A DNA stretch of 64,000 bases from Combretum micranthum. Taxonomy: Eukaryota > Streptophyta > Magnoliopsida > Myrtales > Combretaceae. The position numbers were made by a program, and so were the translations under genes. Positions 1 to 11,340 of the stretch are shown in pieces (position 1 is the stretch's first letter; every line of letters starts with the position of its first letter). Below the pieces are notes generated by a model. It was not told the DNA's origin and ran no database searches. It saw only the letters and a program-made list of their open reading frames with translations. Where the stretch lies: assembly GCA_024138025.1 (NCBI GenBank), contig JAMXBD010001583.1, positions 186,001 through 250,000 on the forward strand, read 5' to 3'.

Positions 1-3000
1 CATCAGTTATGTTGAGTAATCAGCATGTATGTACTATCGTGAACACTTGTTTTCGGATAGTACATCAAGCAGGCACCAAAGAAGTTACTGCAGCGAATAG
101 CTCGCTACACAATGCATGAACTGTTAGGTGCATTTTTTCGCACCTTTTAGATGTTGATAACACTGACCGTGTCTTGGTTAGTGGAGGCAATGCAATGAAG
201 AAAGAGGATTTACATAAGTTTCTTATCCTCACAACTTTTGGCTGTACTTTTCCTTATTAGATTATGGATTTCACTGTAGCAACAGTTGTTTCTTTGCTGC
301 TTTTTCATAGAAGCTGCATTGATGCCTAGGTTTCTTGAAAGATAAACTTGTCATCTTTTTGTCAGAGCATATTATTTTATTAGATACTCGTCCTTTACAC
401 AATCTATTAAGATATATTACTCTAATACATTTCTTTTCTTTACCACTTGACATGTTCAATGGAGGAAATACATCTGTGTGGATGTTATAGTTTTGGCTTG
501 AATGCTACCTTACCAGGACACACACACACCACATATAAAAGTAGCATATATATTTGAACATTCTAGGTTCTATTAGATTTTCTTTAGATGCCAGGAGGCC
601 TACTCAGAAACAGATTTTGATTGATCTTTTCTTTGTATGGTCTTATCTTTCCTCTAGTTTTTGTCATGTTTTAGGTTTCTGCATAAATTATGATCATGTC
701 ATTGATTAGAAAGTGCGAACCAGATATCTTCATCAATAGAAAAGCTTTAATTTTGTCAATGAGATTTCATTAAAGTTTGGGATATCTAGGGTGAAATTCC
801 ATAAAAAAAATGTATATGAACACTTCAAACACATTTTTCACATATAGAGAACCTGATCAAAACATCATTGATCAAAATGGCATCATTTGATGAGTGGATA
901 TACTTGGCCTGGCCGTTGGACCAGCTGTGATGTTTTCTTATTTCTTTAACAGTAAAGCCTTTGTCAATATAGTTTTTTTTTTTAATACAAATGGAGGCTG
1001 CAAATTAAGTAGGACAAAAATAATATAAAAACAGTGGTGTTTGTCATTAAAATCAATATTTCTTCAGTCTAATTGTTTGCTCTATTACAATGTTTTGCAC
1101 TTGGTAGTAGTATTGCCAAATGATTGTTGAACTTTGTAATGCTGAAGGTATGTTCTTTAAAAGTGACATCTTTTGTTCTTTTCATCATTGGTTTGGATAT
1201 GAGTATGCATTTGGAAGCAAGCAATTAGAAAATGGTATCAGTAGTTCAGATCATGATAGTCAACTATCTTCTGGAAGCTTTTCCAATGCTTCAGCAGCCC
1301 CTAACTCAAAGATAGTGGGGCTTTCAGTGGAAAGGATGCTGTTCCTCTTGATTGCATCTCATGACTGAACCCTATGGAGTTCCTTGCATGGTGGATTTTT
1401 CACTTTCTGTGTTCTTTGTTAAATGCTATTGAACACATGGGAATGGGCCAGCGATCAAATACCGTTGCATTTGATGAAGATGTGCCGCTTTTTGCCTTGG
1501 GTTTGATTAATTCGGCTATAGAATTGGCAGGGCCAGCAATACAACGACACCCAAGGTTGTTAAGTTTAATCCAGGATGAACTTTTTCGCAATTTGATGCA
1601 ATTTGGCTTGTCAATGAGTCCCCTTATCCTTTCAATGGTCTGTAGTATTGTGCTAAATCTTTATCAGCACTTGCGTACTGAACTTAAACTACAGCTTGAG
1701 GCTTTCTTCTCTTGTGTCATTTTGAGGCTTGCACAAAGCAGATATGGTGCTTCATACCATCAACAGGAGGTTGCCATGGAAGCTCTTGTTGATTTTTGCA
1801 GACAAAAAACTTTTATGGTTGAAATGTATGCAACCTAGATTGCGACATAACTTGCTGTAATGTTTTTGAAGAACTTGCTAATTTGTTGTCAAAAAGTGCA
1901 TTCCCTGTGAACTGCCCTTTGTCGTCACAGCATATTCTTGCTCTGGATGGATTAATTGCTGTTATTCAAGGAATGGCTGAGAGAATAGGTAATGGGTCTA
2001 CTGGTTCAAACATACTTCCGTAACCTTGAGGAGTACACTCCATTTTGGATGGTCAAATGTGATAATTATGCTGACCCTACCCATTGGGTTCCATTTGTTC
2101 GCCAGAGGAAGTATATAAAGAGGAGGTGATGATCGGAGCGATCACTTTAATCGCGACCCCAAGAAAGGGTTGGAGTTTCTTCAAGGAACACATCTTCTAC
2201 CTGACAAGCTTGACCCACAAAGTGTTGCTTGCTTTTTAGATACACTGCTGGATTAGATAAAAACCTTGTAGGTGATTTTCTGGGAAACCACGACGAGTTT
2301 TGTGTTCAGGTTCTTCATGAGTTTGCAGGAACTTTTGATTTTCAAGACATGAATCTTGATACTGCACTAAGGCTATTTCTTGAAACTTTTCGGCTTCCTG
2401 GAGAATCACAGAAGATACAAAGAGTTCTGGAGGCATTCTCAGAGAGATATTATGAACAGTCACCGCAAATATTGGCTAATAAGGATGCTGCTCTATTATT
2501 ATCTTACTCGCTGATAATGCTCAACACAGACCAGCACAATGTCCAGGTTAAGAAAAAGATGACAGAAGAAGATTTCATCCGCAATAACAGGCACATCAAT
2601 GGGGGCAATGACTGCCTCGAGAGTTTCTGTCAGAGCTTTATCACTCCATTTGCAAGAATGAGATCCGCACAACGCCAGAACAAGGATTGGTTTTCCTGAG
2701 ATGACTCCAAGCCGATGGATTGATTTGATGCACAAATCAAAGAAAACTGCTCCTTTCATCATATCTGATTCACGGGCTTACCTTGACCATGATATGTTTG
2801 CTATTATGTCTGGTCCAACCATAGCTGCTATCTCTGTGGTGTTTGATCATGCAGAACATGAAGATGTTTACCAAACATGTATAGATGGTTTCTTAGCTGT
2901 TGCAAAGATTTCAGCTTGTCATCACCTAGAGGATGTGCTTGATGATCTAGTTGTTTCTCTTTGCAAATTCACAACCCTCTTGAATCCTTCTTCTGTTGAG

Positions 3001-4815
3001 GAACCTGTTTTAGCATTCGGTGATGATACCAAAGCTAGGATGGCAACTGTAACAGTATTCACCATTGCAAATAGATATGGAGATTTCATCCGCACTGGTT
3101 GAGAAATATTTTGGATTGCATTTTGAGATTGCACAAACTTGGTCTTCTTCCAGCTCGTGTGGCAAGTGATGCTGCTGATGAGTCTGAGCAATCCCCGGAC
3201 CCTGGGCATGGGAAACCTATTGCAAATTCTTTATCTGCTGCTCATATGCCATCCATGGGCACTCCAAGGAGATCCTCTGGATTAATGGGACGGTTCAGTC
3301 AGCTCTTATCTTGGACACTGAGGAGCCAAGATCTCAACCTACTGAGCAACAGCTTGCTGCTCATCAGCGCACCCTTCAGACAATCCAAAAGTGCCACGTT
3401 GATAGTATTTTCACAGAGAGTAAGTTTTTGCAAGCTGATTCTTTGTTGCAGCTGGCTCGAGCACTTATTTGGCTGCGGGGAGACCTCAAAAAGGTAATAG
3501 CTCTCCGGAGATGAAGATACGGCAGTTTTCTGCTTGGAGTTGCTGATTGCAATCACCTTGAATAATAGGATAGAATTGGTCTTCTGTGGCAAGGTGTTTA
3601 TGATCATATAGCTAACATGTCCAGTCAACTGTTATGCCTTGTGCCTTGTAGAGAAGGCAGTTTTTGGACTTCTCCGAATTTGCCAGCGCCTGCTTCCCTA
3701 CAAGGAAAACCTGGCTGATGAGCTCTTAAGGTCAATGCAACTTGTTCTTAAGCTAGATGCACGAGTTGCTGATGCCTACTGTGAGCAGATTACCCAAGAA
3801 GTGAGTCGCCTTGTTAAAGCAAATGCTAGTCACATCAGGTCCCAAATGGGGTGGCGTACTATTACATCCCTTCTTTCCATAACTGCTCGGCATCCAGAAG
3901 CTTCTGAAGCAGGATTTGATGCATTATATATATAATGTCTGATGAGCTCATTTATTGCCAGCCAATTATGTTCTATGTGTTGATGCATGTAGGCAGTTTG
4001 CTGAGTCTCGTGTAGGACAGGCAGAAAGGTCAGTTCGTGCACTTGATCTAATGGCTGGTTCTGTTGATTGTTTGGCACGTTGGGCTACTGAAGCTAAGGA
4101 GGCAATGGTTGAGGATGATGTTGCCAAAATGTCTCAGGATATAGGGGAGATGTGGCTGAGGCTGGTGCAGGGACTGAGAAAAGTTTGCCTGGACCAAAGG
4201 GAAGAAGTTAGAAACCATGCTCTCTTGTCGTTGCAGAGGTGCCTGACTGGAGTAGATGGCATTCAACTTCCACATAGTTTGTGGTTGCAGTGCTTTGATT
4301 TGGTAATCTTCACAATGCTCGATGATCTTTTGGAAATTGCACAGGGTCAATCCCAAAAAGACTACCGAAACATGGAAGGCACACTTATACTTGCTATGAA
4401 GCTCCTATCAAAAGTGTTCTTACAGTTGTTGCAGGACCTGTCACAGCTAACAACATTTTGCAAGTTGTGGTTGGGTGTCCTCAGCCGAATGGAGAAATAT
4501 ATGAAGATAAAAGTTAGAGGGAAGAAGAGTGAAAAGCTTCAGGAATTGGTGCCTGAGCTCCTGAAAAACACCTTGCTTGTGATGAAGACAAAAGGAGTGC
4601 TTATGCAGAGGAGTGCCTTGGGTGGAGATAGCCTGTGGGAGCTAACTTGGTTACATGTGAATAATATTGCACCATTGATGCAGTCTGAAGTATTCCCTGA
4701 CCAAGAGATGCTGCAGTCTTCACAGGCTGAAACTGGGGGGAATCCAGTACCTGATGGCAGTGCACCTACTGCTTCCCAGGGTGTGTCCCCTGAAGGTTCA
4801 AGTACAGGAAGTTAG
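1..4815 (+). CDS. GNOM: GNOM-like ARF-GEF (Sec7 family), 5' partial, many apparent frameshifts
   Basis: Large guanine-nucleotide exchange factor that activates ARF GTPases by nucleotide exchange; in plants GNOM acts in endomembrane trafficking and PIN auxin-carrier recycling. Conserved blocks occur in family order: N-terminal dimerisation-domain end (1-210), HUS-type region (about 1374-2010), Sec7 domain (about 2130-2700, with LNTDQHNVQVKKKMTEEDF and the catalytic-loop Glu in LPGESQKIQR), then C-terminal HDS blocks to 4815, ending SSTGS and TAG. The start codon lies left of the window. About twenty breaks (near 83, 124, 1318, 1354, 1397, 1829, 2010, 2130, 2138, 2237, 2613, 2686, 3102, 3312, 3470, 3511, 3568, 3623, 3649, 3922, 3943) each look like one missing base, after which conservation resumes at once. 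I saw no substitution stop. Known: GNOM is essential and usually single or low copy. Inference: a real gene damaged by assembly deletions; a young pseudogene is the alternative. Confidence 0.9.
225..1170 (+). other. Probable GNOM intron
   Basis: GNOM-like protein similarity stops shortly after 210 and resumes near 1180-1200 (the stretch ending GSKQLENG). The DNA between is AT-rich, full of stops, and contains poly-T and a CACACACA run near 520. Exact splice sites are not certain: a weak GT lies near 225 (cataa|gtttct), and no clean AG sits right before the resumed coding. Missing bases in this assembly may hide the acceptor. Nothing else recognisable lies inside. Confidence 0.6.
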
Positions 4816-5290
4816 AAACTCGTCTATGACATTTTTGAAGATTGTATACATTCTGGGCAGCTGAAGTGACCGGTGATTCTGGTAGATGCTTGCCATTGGT
4901 TACTTTGGAGCCATTTGGTGCTTGGACGTATATAGGTTGAAATGCATGAGGTTGTGTATTATTTTGATGAAACCCCTGGGAGTAATCCAATATTCCTTTC
5001 TCGCCTTGTGTGGTTGGTTCATTCCTGAATTTCATTTAGGAAATACAGCCAAACCCCCATGATCAGTGGAATGGTCTGTTTGGGTATTGAGGATGCATGT
5101 GCATTTGACTGTTTCTGCTGGGCGAGGATTCATCCTGTATGTTTTCACATCGTGAGCATGCCAAGGTGAAAATACACATTTTTCCCTTTAATCCGAAAAT
5201 GTAAGCTGTAGCATAAATGTCTTGTAGTGTGTTGTTCGAAGTATTATAGAATTCCGCATCATATGGAAATGACAATTGCCACTAGCTAAT
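4816..5290 (+). other. GNOM 3' UTR and downstream DNA
   Basis: Follows the TAG of GNOM directly. Moderate GC, no sustained coding, with AATAAA-like words (ATAAAT near 5213, TATAGAAT near 5245) that could serve as plant polyadenylation signals. The 3' end cannot be placed exactly without transcript data. Short open frames on both strands here have no recognisable similarity. Confidence 0.5.
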
Positions 5291-6136
5291 TTGGTTTAGA
5301 GGCTTGAGTATTCAAGAATGACTAGTTTTCCCATAGCATTCTTTCACTGTTATACTCAAGGCATGATTAGATGAAATATGTATTAACTCACATCTGCAGA
5401 AATATGATCTATATAGCCGATCGTGCGGTGGGAATAAAGCGTGGATGTGTTATTGTTGTGCTACTTCCCCGTAGATGTGGTGTTAAAATTAATGACATCG
5501 TTCTTTCCTCATCCGCTGTAGGGGAAATTGCAGCCAGTGTTCCATCTTCTGACAGGACTACATGGTAGCGATAAAATTTCTATATGACCAAGGATTTTCA
5601 TTCTGGCTTATTTTGGGGCGAAAATTTGCATATAATCAATAAGTTTTATTGATTCATAGCTTTTTTTAAAGCCAAAGGACTTATACTTTTGGATTAAATT
5701 TTATTTCGGTCTCATATTATAAATATGCATGATTACTACAAAATGTTATCTGCGCTTTGAACAAATCGAGGTTGTGGAAATAGAGTACGGGTCCAGTCAA
5801 CATTCATTTTTCCAGTAAGTGGGGATACCACCACATGTGACTTTCTAATGTTGAAATAAAGAATGTTATTGATGATATTCGAATATAATTATTGATTTGT
5901 TATTGTCATCCCATGATCCATGAAAAGACAATGCCATTGTTAGTTTATGCCTTTGTCGGCCGGAGAGTTGGCATAAAAGTGGGTAATCGACACGGTGGAA
6001 GATGAATTCATCGAGTATTGCACACCGTAGAAATGATGGCGTAAGGCTGTCTGTCTTAAAGGACCCGGGAAGAGGTGGTACGTCTCTACAGCTTCATTCC
6101 AATTGAGGGGGACGGCATAACTGGCCACGGAATGTA
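5291..6136. other. Intergenic DNA with a GC-richer island
   Basis: No recognisable gene. Most is AT-rich. About 5935-6135 is clearly GC-richer than its surroundings and lacks repeat character. A 62-codon minus-strand frame (5940-6128) covers it but I recognise no family. It could be a conserved non-coding element, an exon fragment or a fragment of an unrelated mobile element. Confidence 0.4.
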
Positions 6137-6765
6137 CTCTCTGTTTGGTAGGATGGAAACCAGATGAAATTTGAAGAAATTAATGGAAATGGATAGAGAA
6201 CTTGTATTTGGTTACTTTTAAAATTTGAGGTAGCAATAGGATGAAGTCAATGGAAATGGAACGAATTGTTTCCACGTTTGATGACTTCTCTCTCTAAAAT
6301 TGAAGAGAAAAGTAATCGATATGGGAAAAATATTAAAATGCGACTAATTATATAATAATAAATAGACGTGATGGTGAGTAGTTTTCAAAGTAACTATTAT
6401 ATATACGGTTATCTGTTAAACAATAATTGGTAGTTATTCATTATGTGTATATTGCGTATAGCGTGTAGTACCTACTGAAGCCTTATGAGTGGAAAATTAT
6501 ACAAAGTTACTGAAATGCCCTCAAAAAGAGAGGATGTTAAAATGGCAAGACATAAGATAAGGATGATTTAGTCATATTCTTAGATTGTTTCTTTACTCTA
6601 ATTTCCTTTATGCCAATCAAATATAGGTTTCCACCATTTTCCTTTCATTTCCACTTACCCTAATATCCCTTAACTTTTATTTTCCTTAGATTTCTTTTCA
6701 CTATTTTCCTTTCAATAGCTATCTTTAGGTATGTACTTTCTTAAAAAGTTGCCAAACAAAGTGGT
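6137..6765. repeat. Possible MITE-like element with inverted ends
   Basis: The left end reads CTCTGTTTGGTAGG and the right end, reverse-complemented, reads CACTTTGTTTGGCAAC, so TTTGTTTGG-type sequence faces inward at both sides. The interior is AT-rich with runs of GGAAATGGA on the left and TTTCCTTT on the right, giving a weak longer inverted similarity. I did not find a convincing target duplication, so superfamily (PIF/Harbinger or hAT) is open. Confidence 0.35.
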
Positions 6766-7569
6766 AGTTACTAAAATAAGAAGTAATGATTCAATTAAGT
6801 GTTCATGGTTGGGGAATAGATCTTCCATAATCAATTTATAATATAAAATTTCAAAAATAGGAGAGAACTTTTCTTAGTATAAGATTGCAGAGAATTGGCA
6901 CTTCTATATATTCATTAAAAGTTGCAACTCCTTTAAATTATATAAAATTGTTAGAGTTGTCCAACGAATTGAATCAACTTGGATGAAACTGCGTAATGTA
7001 ATACCTTTGATTTTACATAACCTGGTTATAATAAATATATAAAAATAAAATGAAGAATTATAAAAGAACTATAATAAAATATTAGAAATCACTTCAATTT
7101 TTCGCGATTTAAATTTTTAGGTATGAACAAATTAGAATAAAGAATCTTTATCACTGATACTATAAAAGTTCATAATAAAGAATAAAGAAAACTATTTAAT
7201 ATTTACGAACTTAAGTTTTAATGTAAAATAATATATATATATATATATTAAACATTCAAGTTAAATAATTTCTGAGTTTATAAAAAACTAAAAGTCTGAT
7301 ATAATCCAGTAATTTATAATTAGTAAAAAGAACTGAGTAACAAATATAAAATTAAAATTAAATTTCTAATCTAATAAAAGTCTAGAATAAATTTATAAAT
7401 AGAAATGATTTCATATGTAATTTCAAATCTTAAAGATTTATAATAAAGTCGAATTAAGGGCAATATAATTATTAATTTATCAAATACCACAAAACGAAAC
7501 TTTTAAACAAATAAATATAATTTACGATAGTAGGTATAAAACCAGAAAAGTAAAAGTATTAAACTAAAG

Positions 7570-8155
7570 ATTCTATTTATACTATCATATTCAGAATATT
7601 TAATATCGTTAATATGTAAAATTTTTATCCAAAAATATTATCAAATCAGTATTTATTATACGTGTCATTTAGATCCACAAAATTAAATGTTTTCACCAAT
7701 TTATATTTTCCCCCACTCCTTACATATTTATTAGTTATAAATTTTATCATCTTCTTTTTATTTTTATATTTTCATACATCCTAACTAACTCGCATTTTTT
7801 TCCTTTGTTTTGGATTTGTCTTACGTGATTTGCTTCAAATTGAATTCTCCCCGGACCGTACAAATCCTCAACAAAAAGCGAAAATTCAAACACATATATA
7901 GATATCTTTAATAGAAATTCTATGTATGCCATAGTATTCATAATATTTAATAAGGAGAATATGGAAATTTTTATCTAAAAATATTACTAATCGGTATTTA
8001 ACATACATATCACTTAACCTGCAAAATTGATTTTTTTACAAATTTATATTTTTACTCCCTCCTTATACGGTTATAAATTCATTATCTTATCTTTATATTT
8101 TATTTATATAGATCCTAAACCTAAAATAATTATCAACTAACTAATATATAATTAA
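7570..8155. repeat. Diverged tandem duplication, period ~347 bp
   Basis: Two copies, about 7570-7800 and 7917-8155, share in the same order a TTTAATA-rich start, TTTTTATC(C/T)AAAAATATTA, a (C/A)GTATTTA box, ATATTTTTACTCC/ATATTTTCCCCC-like text and ATCCTAA(C/A) near the end. Substitutions and small indels are frequent, so the duplication is old. It lies inside solo LTR S1. Confidence 0.6.
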
Positions 8156-8779
8156 TATATATATAATCTCAACTTGCAAGAGACGTCCTAATTCGTTTTA
8201 AGGGCTGTAATCTTCTAAAATTTGATGAACCGAAATTTCCTCAACAAATGCACCAAAGTCAATCCCAATCCTCTCCTAAGCCAATGGAAACATGATAAAT
8301 CACTCTTGCATTAATGACAATATAACAAACTACTCAAACAACAACAAACACGAGCAATTCATTTCTAAAACAAAGGAAAAACGAGCAGCCAAACCTATCT
8401 TTTCTATATATATATATATATACATATATGTATGTATGCAAACGAACTTCGTTGGACAAGCAAATGAACTCCAAACTCTTTCAAACTTTCCAGAATACAA
8501 CCTTAGCTTCTTAGGAGTCGAACCAGCCAGAAAAAGAATTTTTAAACGCTCATATCCACCCGTTCGAAAATTCGAACAAAAACTGGGAAAAACGTTCAAA
8601 ACGAGCTTGAGTAAGTGATTCACATTCCGCGAGTTTTGATGTTTTTAGTTGTTATATGTATATAAATATCATGTTAAATACTTAGAAATGAATTAAATGA
8701 ATTATGTTGTAAAACAATGGAAAATCGGATCAAACCAAGGTTGAAGACGATGAACAGTCTTCCCAATGAGCACAGCTGA

Positions 8780-8930
8780 GTGTACGGCGTACAGCCCTCA
8801 GCCCTCACGTTGTACGGGCGACTAACCTGTATACCCCTCAGCCAGCACGTTGTACGGGCGTACTTAACCGTGTAACCCTCGGTCATCAACGGTGTACGGG
8901 CGTACTAAACCCGTGTACCCTCGGCCAGAA
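8780..8930. repeat. GC-rich tandem repeat in S1 (about 41 bp, 4 copies)
   Basis: Four units each contain a GTGTACGGGCGTACT-like block followed by ACCCTC(A/G)G-like text. It contrasts sharply with the AT-rich LTR around it. Similar GC-rich arrays lie in the middle of other large plant LTRs; a comparable one occurs at 29745-30030. Confidence 0.7.
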
Positions 8931-10144
8931 AAGAAAAGAAGAGAAAAACGAAACTAAATTTATATAATTATATAATAAATAATATTAAATAATTTTAGAA
9001 TGTTTATTCTTTTTCCTGCATAATTTATAGTAATAGTAATATTATAATACAATAATATTAAATCCAAATTTATTTATTTAAATTTAAAAATAAAATTATT
9101 TTTCTGACTTTATTACATATAGGATATTTAAATATTTAATCTATTAAAATCTAAAAGAATTTTCTTTAGAAATATAAATTACTTTGTTAAAGTAATTTCC
9201 GCATAATAGATTTCTAATTATTAATATCCTTAATATTATTAAAAGAATTTTTAGAATTTTGGAAATATTATTTTTGAAATAATAATAAATATGGATATAA
9301 GACTAAAATTACTTTAGTAATAATATTAATTAAAATATATAAGACAATTAGTATAATTCTTAATGTGATGGAATATAATCTATTTTTCGGAAATTATTAT
9401 TACTACTATTATTATAATTGTATTATTATTATTATTGTTATCATTATTGTTATTATTATTATTGATATTATAGTTTATTTTGGTGCTATATCGATTATAA
9501 TTATTAGTGCTTATGAAAAGAGAAAATAATTTTGAAAATAGTTATAATTAAGTTAATAAATTCAATTTATGAATATGTATCATAGTAAGATATATATATG
9601 TATAAATTATGGATTAATGAATATTAAGTATATACTAGCATAATTGTATATAAATAGATAACAATTAAAGATCAAGAGAAGCAAAATGAAAATAAATAAC
9701 AAATAATTATTTCTTACTATAAAGGTTAGAACCTTAAAAAGTCCTTAGAAATAATAAAAACTTTATCAAATATAGAATATTTAGACATTCATAGGAATTC
9801 AACTAAATTAATAGATACCGAAATAATTAAGTTTAATTTAAAATAAGTGATTAAAGTTAACACCCTTAATTTTAGGAAGACTTCTTTTACAGGAATCATT
9901 GTATAATAATAAAAATATGTTATTTCATTCCATAGGAATATAAATCGGTTCTCGGACTACAAGTAGCTTATTACAGCAATATAGCGGGGACCACAGGTGA
10001 GGGACTTTGACCTTATCATATTGTTTGTTGTAGACACCCAATTTTTGCCTAATTAATTAAGGCTTAAAATTTAATTAAACTAATTTTTTTCCAAAAGCCT
10101 TAAGTATTGATGAAATTGGCTAAGTGATCAAGGCACAGGCCAAA

Positions 10145-10209
10145 TGGCCTGTTGGTTAAACATATGGACCCAAACACACACTCAAGCTCAAGGACATAGG
10201 TTCAAACCC
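10145..10209 (+). promoter_or_regulatory. tRNA/SINE-like A and B boxes in the LTR
   Basis: TGGCCTGTTGG (10145-10155) resembles an RNA polymerase III A box and GGTTCAAACCC (10199-10209) a B box (consensus GGTTCGANNCC, one key G changed to A). The same pair occurs in the 3' LTR at 22888-22898 and 22942-22952. It could be a fossil SINE captured by the ancestral LTR. Whether it is active cannot be told from sequence. Confidence 0.45.
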
Positions 10210-10596
10210 TAGCAAAGGCAAATTTTTGCCCTTTTTATCATTTTTGTCTTTTCATTTTCCTCAAATGTGACTTTTGCCTTACTTTGCATCAGTTTTTAAC
10301 TGACAAAACATCATTGATTGTCAAAATTGATGATGGGATTGCAAAGTGGTTACAAAATTAGTGCAAAAAACAACCAAAAGTTACAAAATTCAATGTATAA
10401 AGCATTCAATTGTACATGAATGGGGAGTTACAAAAATTGATTGGATGAATCTGGCATGGAATACGAAAACAATCATCAATTCATCAGTTTCAAACAATTT
10501 AATCATGGGTTTTCGAATTAAATTCGTGGAAAAGCAAAGGGGCAAAAATCCATTCATTTTCGAAACTGTTCGAAACTGAAAATTGAGCTTGCAGCC

Positions 10597-10604
10597 TATA
10601 AATA
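10597..10604 (+). promoter_or_regulatory. TATA box of the 5' LTR
   Basis: CCTATAAATAGG about 570 bp into the LTR is an excellent plant TATA box, and transcription would start roughly 30 bp downstream near 10635. The 3' LTR has the same motif at 23335-23342. It divides U3 from R by inference. Confidence 0.8.
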
Positions 10605-11109
10605 GGAGGTCCTAGGATCAAAAGGCACAAGTCAATTTGAAGAAAACACATACACAACCATATCAATTCGAGATTCTCGAATTTAGGAAGAAAAATTCGA
10701 ATTTTTCAAATTCGAGGTGATTGAATCGAATTTGATTGAAATTGAGTGTTTTAACAATGTTAGAAACTTGATTGGATGTTTGGATTTGATCGAATTTCTC
10801 TCTGAATTTTTTTTTTTTATTTTGTTCTTCAAACGCCGCCGTACAACCACCGCCGAACTGCCCTTGCCGCCGTTCTGAGTGAACGCCACCACCACCAAAG
10901 GACGCGCCGTCGCAGCAGGAGTCGGGCTGACAAGCTTCCAGCCACCAAGGACCACCGGAGCTGCCGGAATCCGCTTCGAAAAGTCGTGTCGTGTCTTCTT
11001 CACCCGCCGGAGCTCCGAGATCCGACCCGAAGATCCGAATCCAACCCGGTCGGTCATCGATCAACGGTCGTCGGTCATCGGTCAACGGTCGTCGTCATCG
11101 ATCAACGGT

Positions 11110-11340
11110 CAACCCTGATCAGACGGTCCAGATTCAATCAAGCAGATCAGCGGCTCAGATTCGATCAAGCAGATCAGACGGCCCAGATTTAATCAAGCGA
11201 TCAGACGGCCCAGATTTGATCAAGCAATCAGCGGCTCAGATTTGATCAAGCGATCAGACGGCCCAGATTCAATCAAGCGATCAGACGGCTCAGATCGAGT
11301 CAACAAGATCAGACGATCCAGATCGGTCAGCGCGATCGAC
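11110..11340 (+). repeat. Tandem GATCAGACGG repeat in the LTR
   Basis: About eight degenerate 26-30 bp units built on GATCAGACGGCCCAGATT followed by (C/T)(A/G)ATCAAGC. The array recurs in the 3' LTR (about 23835-24060) and, diverged, in the third LTR fragment (about 25690-25890). Overlapping open frames here are repeat artefacts. Confidence 0.8.

Larger units (their letters stand above)
6997..10028 (+). mobile_element. Solo LTR S1, left arm
   Basis: Begins TGTAATACC, preceded by CGTAA (6992-6996). The matching right arm ends GAGCGTGACA at 28060, followed by CATAA, a 4-of-5 target duplication. Left plus right arms total about 4.16 kb, almost the length of solo LTR S3 (4.22 kb). The arm is very AT-rich with (AT)n and (ATT)n microsatellites (7227-7248, 9405-9470), a tandem duplication at 7570-8155 and a GC-rich tandem array at 8780-8930. 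No coding region is visible. The left arm stops at 10028, where the Tat element begins. Class assignment is inference: the layout resembles large Ty3/gypsy LTRs, but no internal domain is present to prove it. Confidence 0.6.

Noticed and set aside
1120..4815. Annotation of GNOM as several separate small genes
   Set aside because: Consecutive pieces match one long protein in order, without gaps, and differ only by frame.
1400..5275. Minus-strand ORFs opposite GNOM
   Set aside because: Shadows of the conserved plus-strand coding sequence; no independent similarity.
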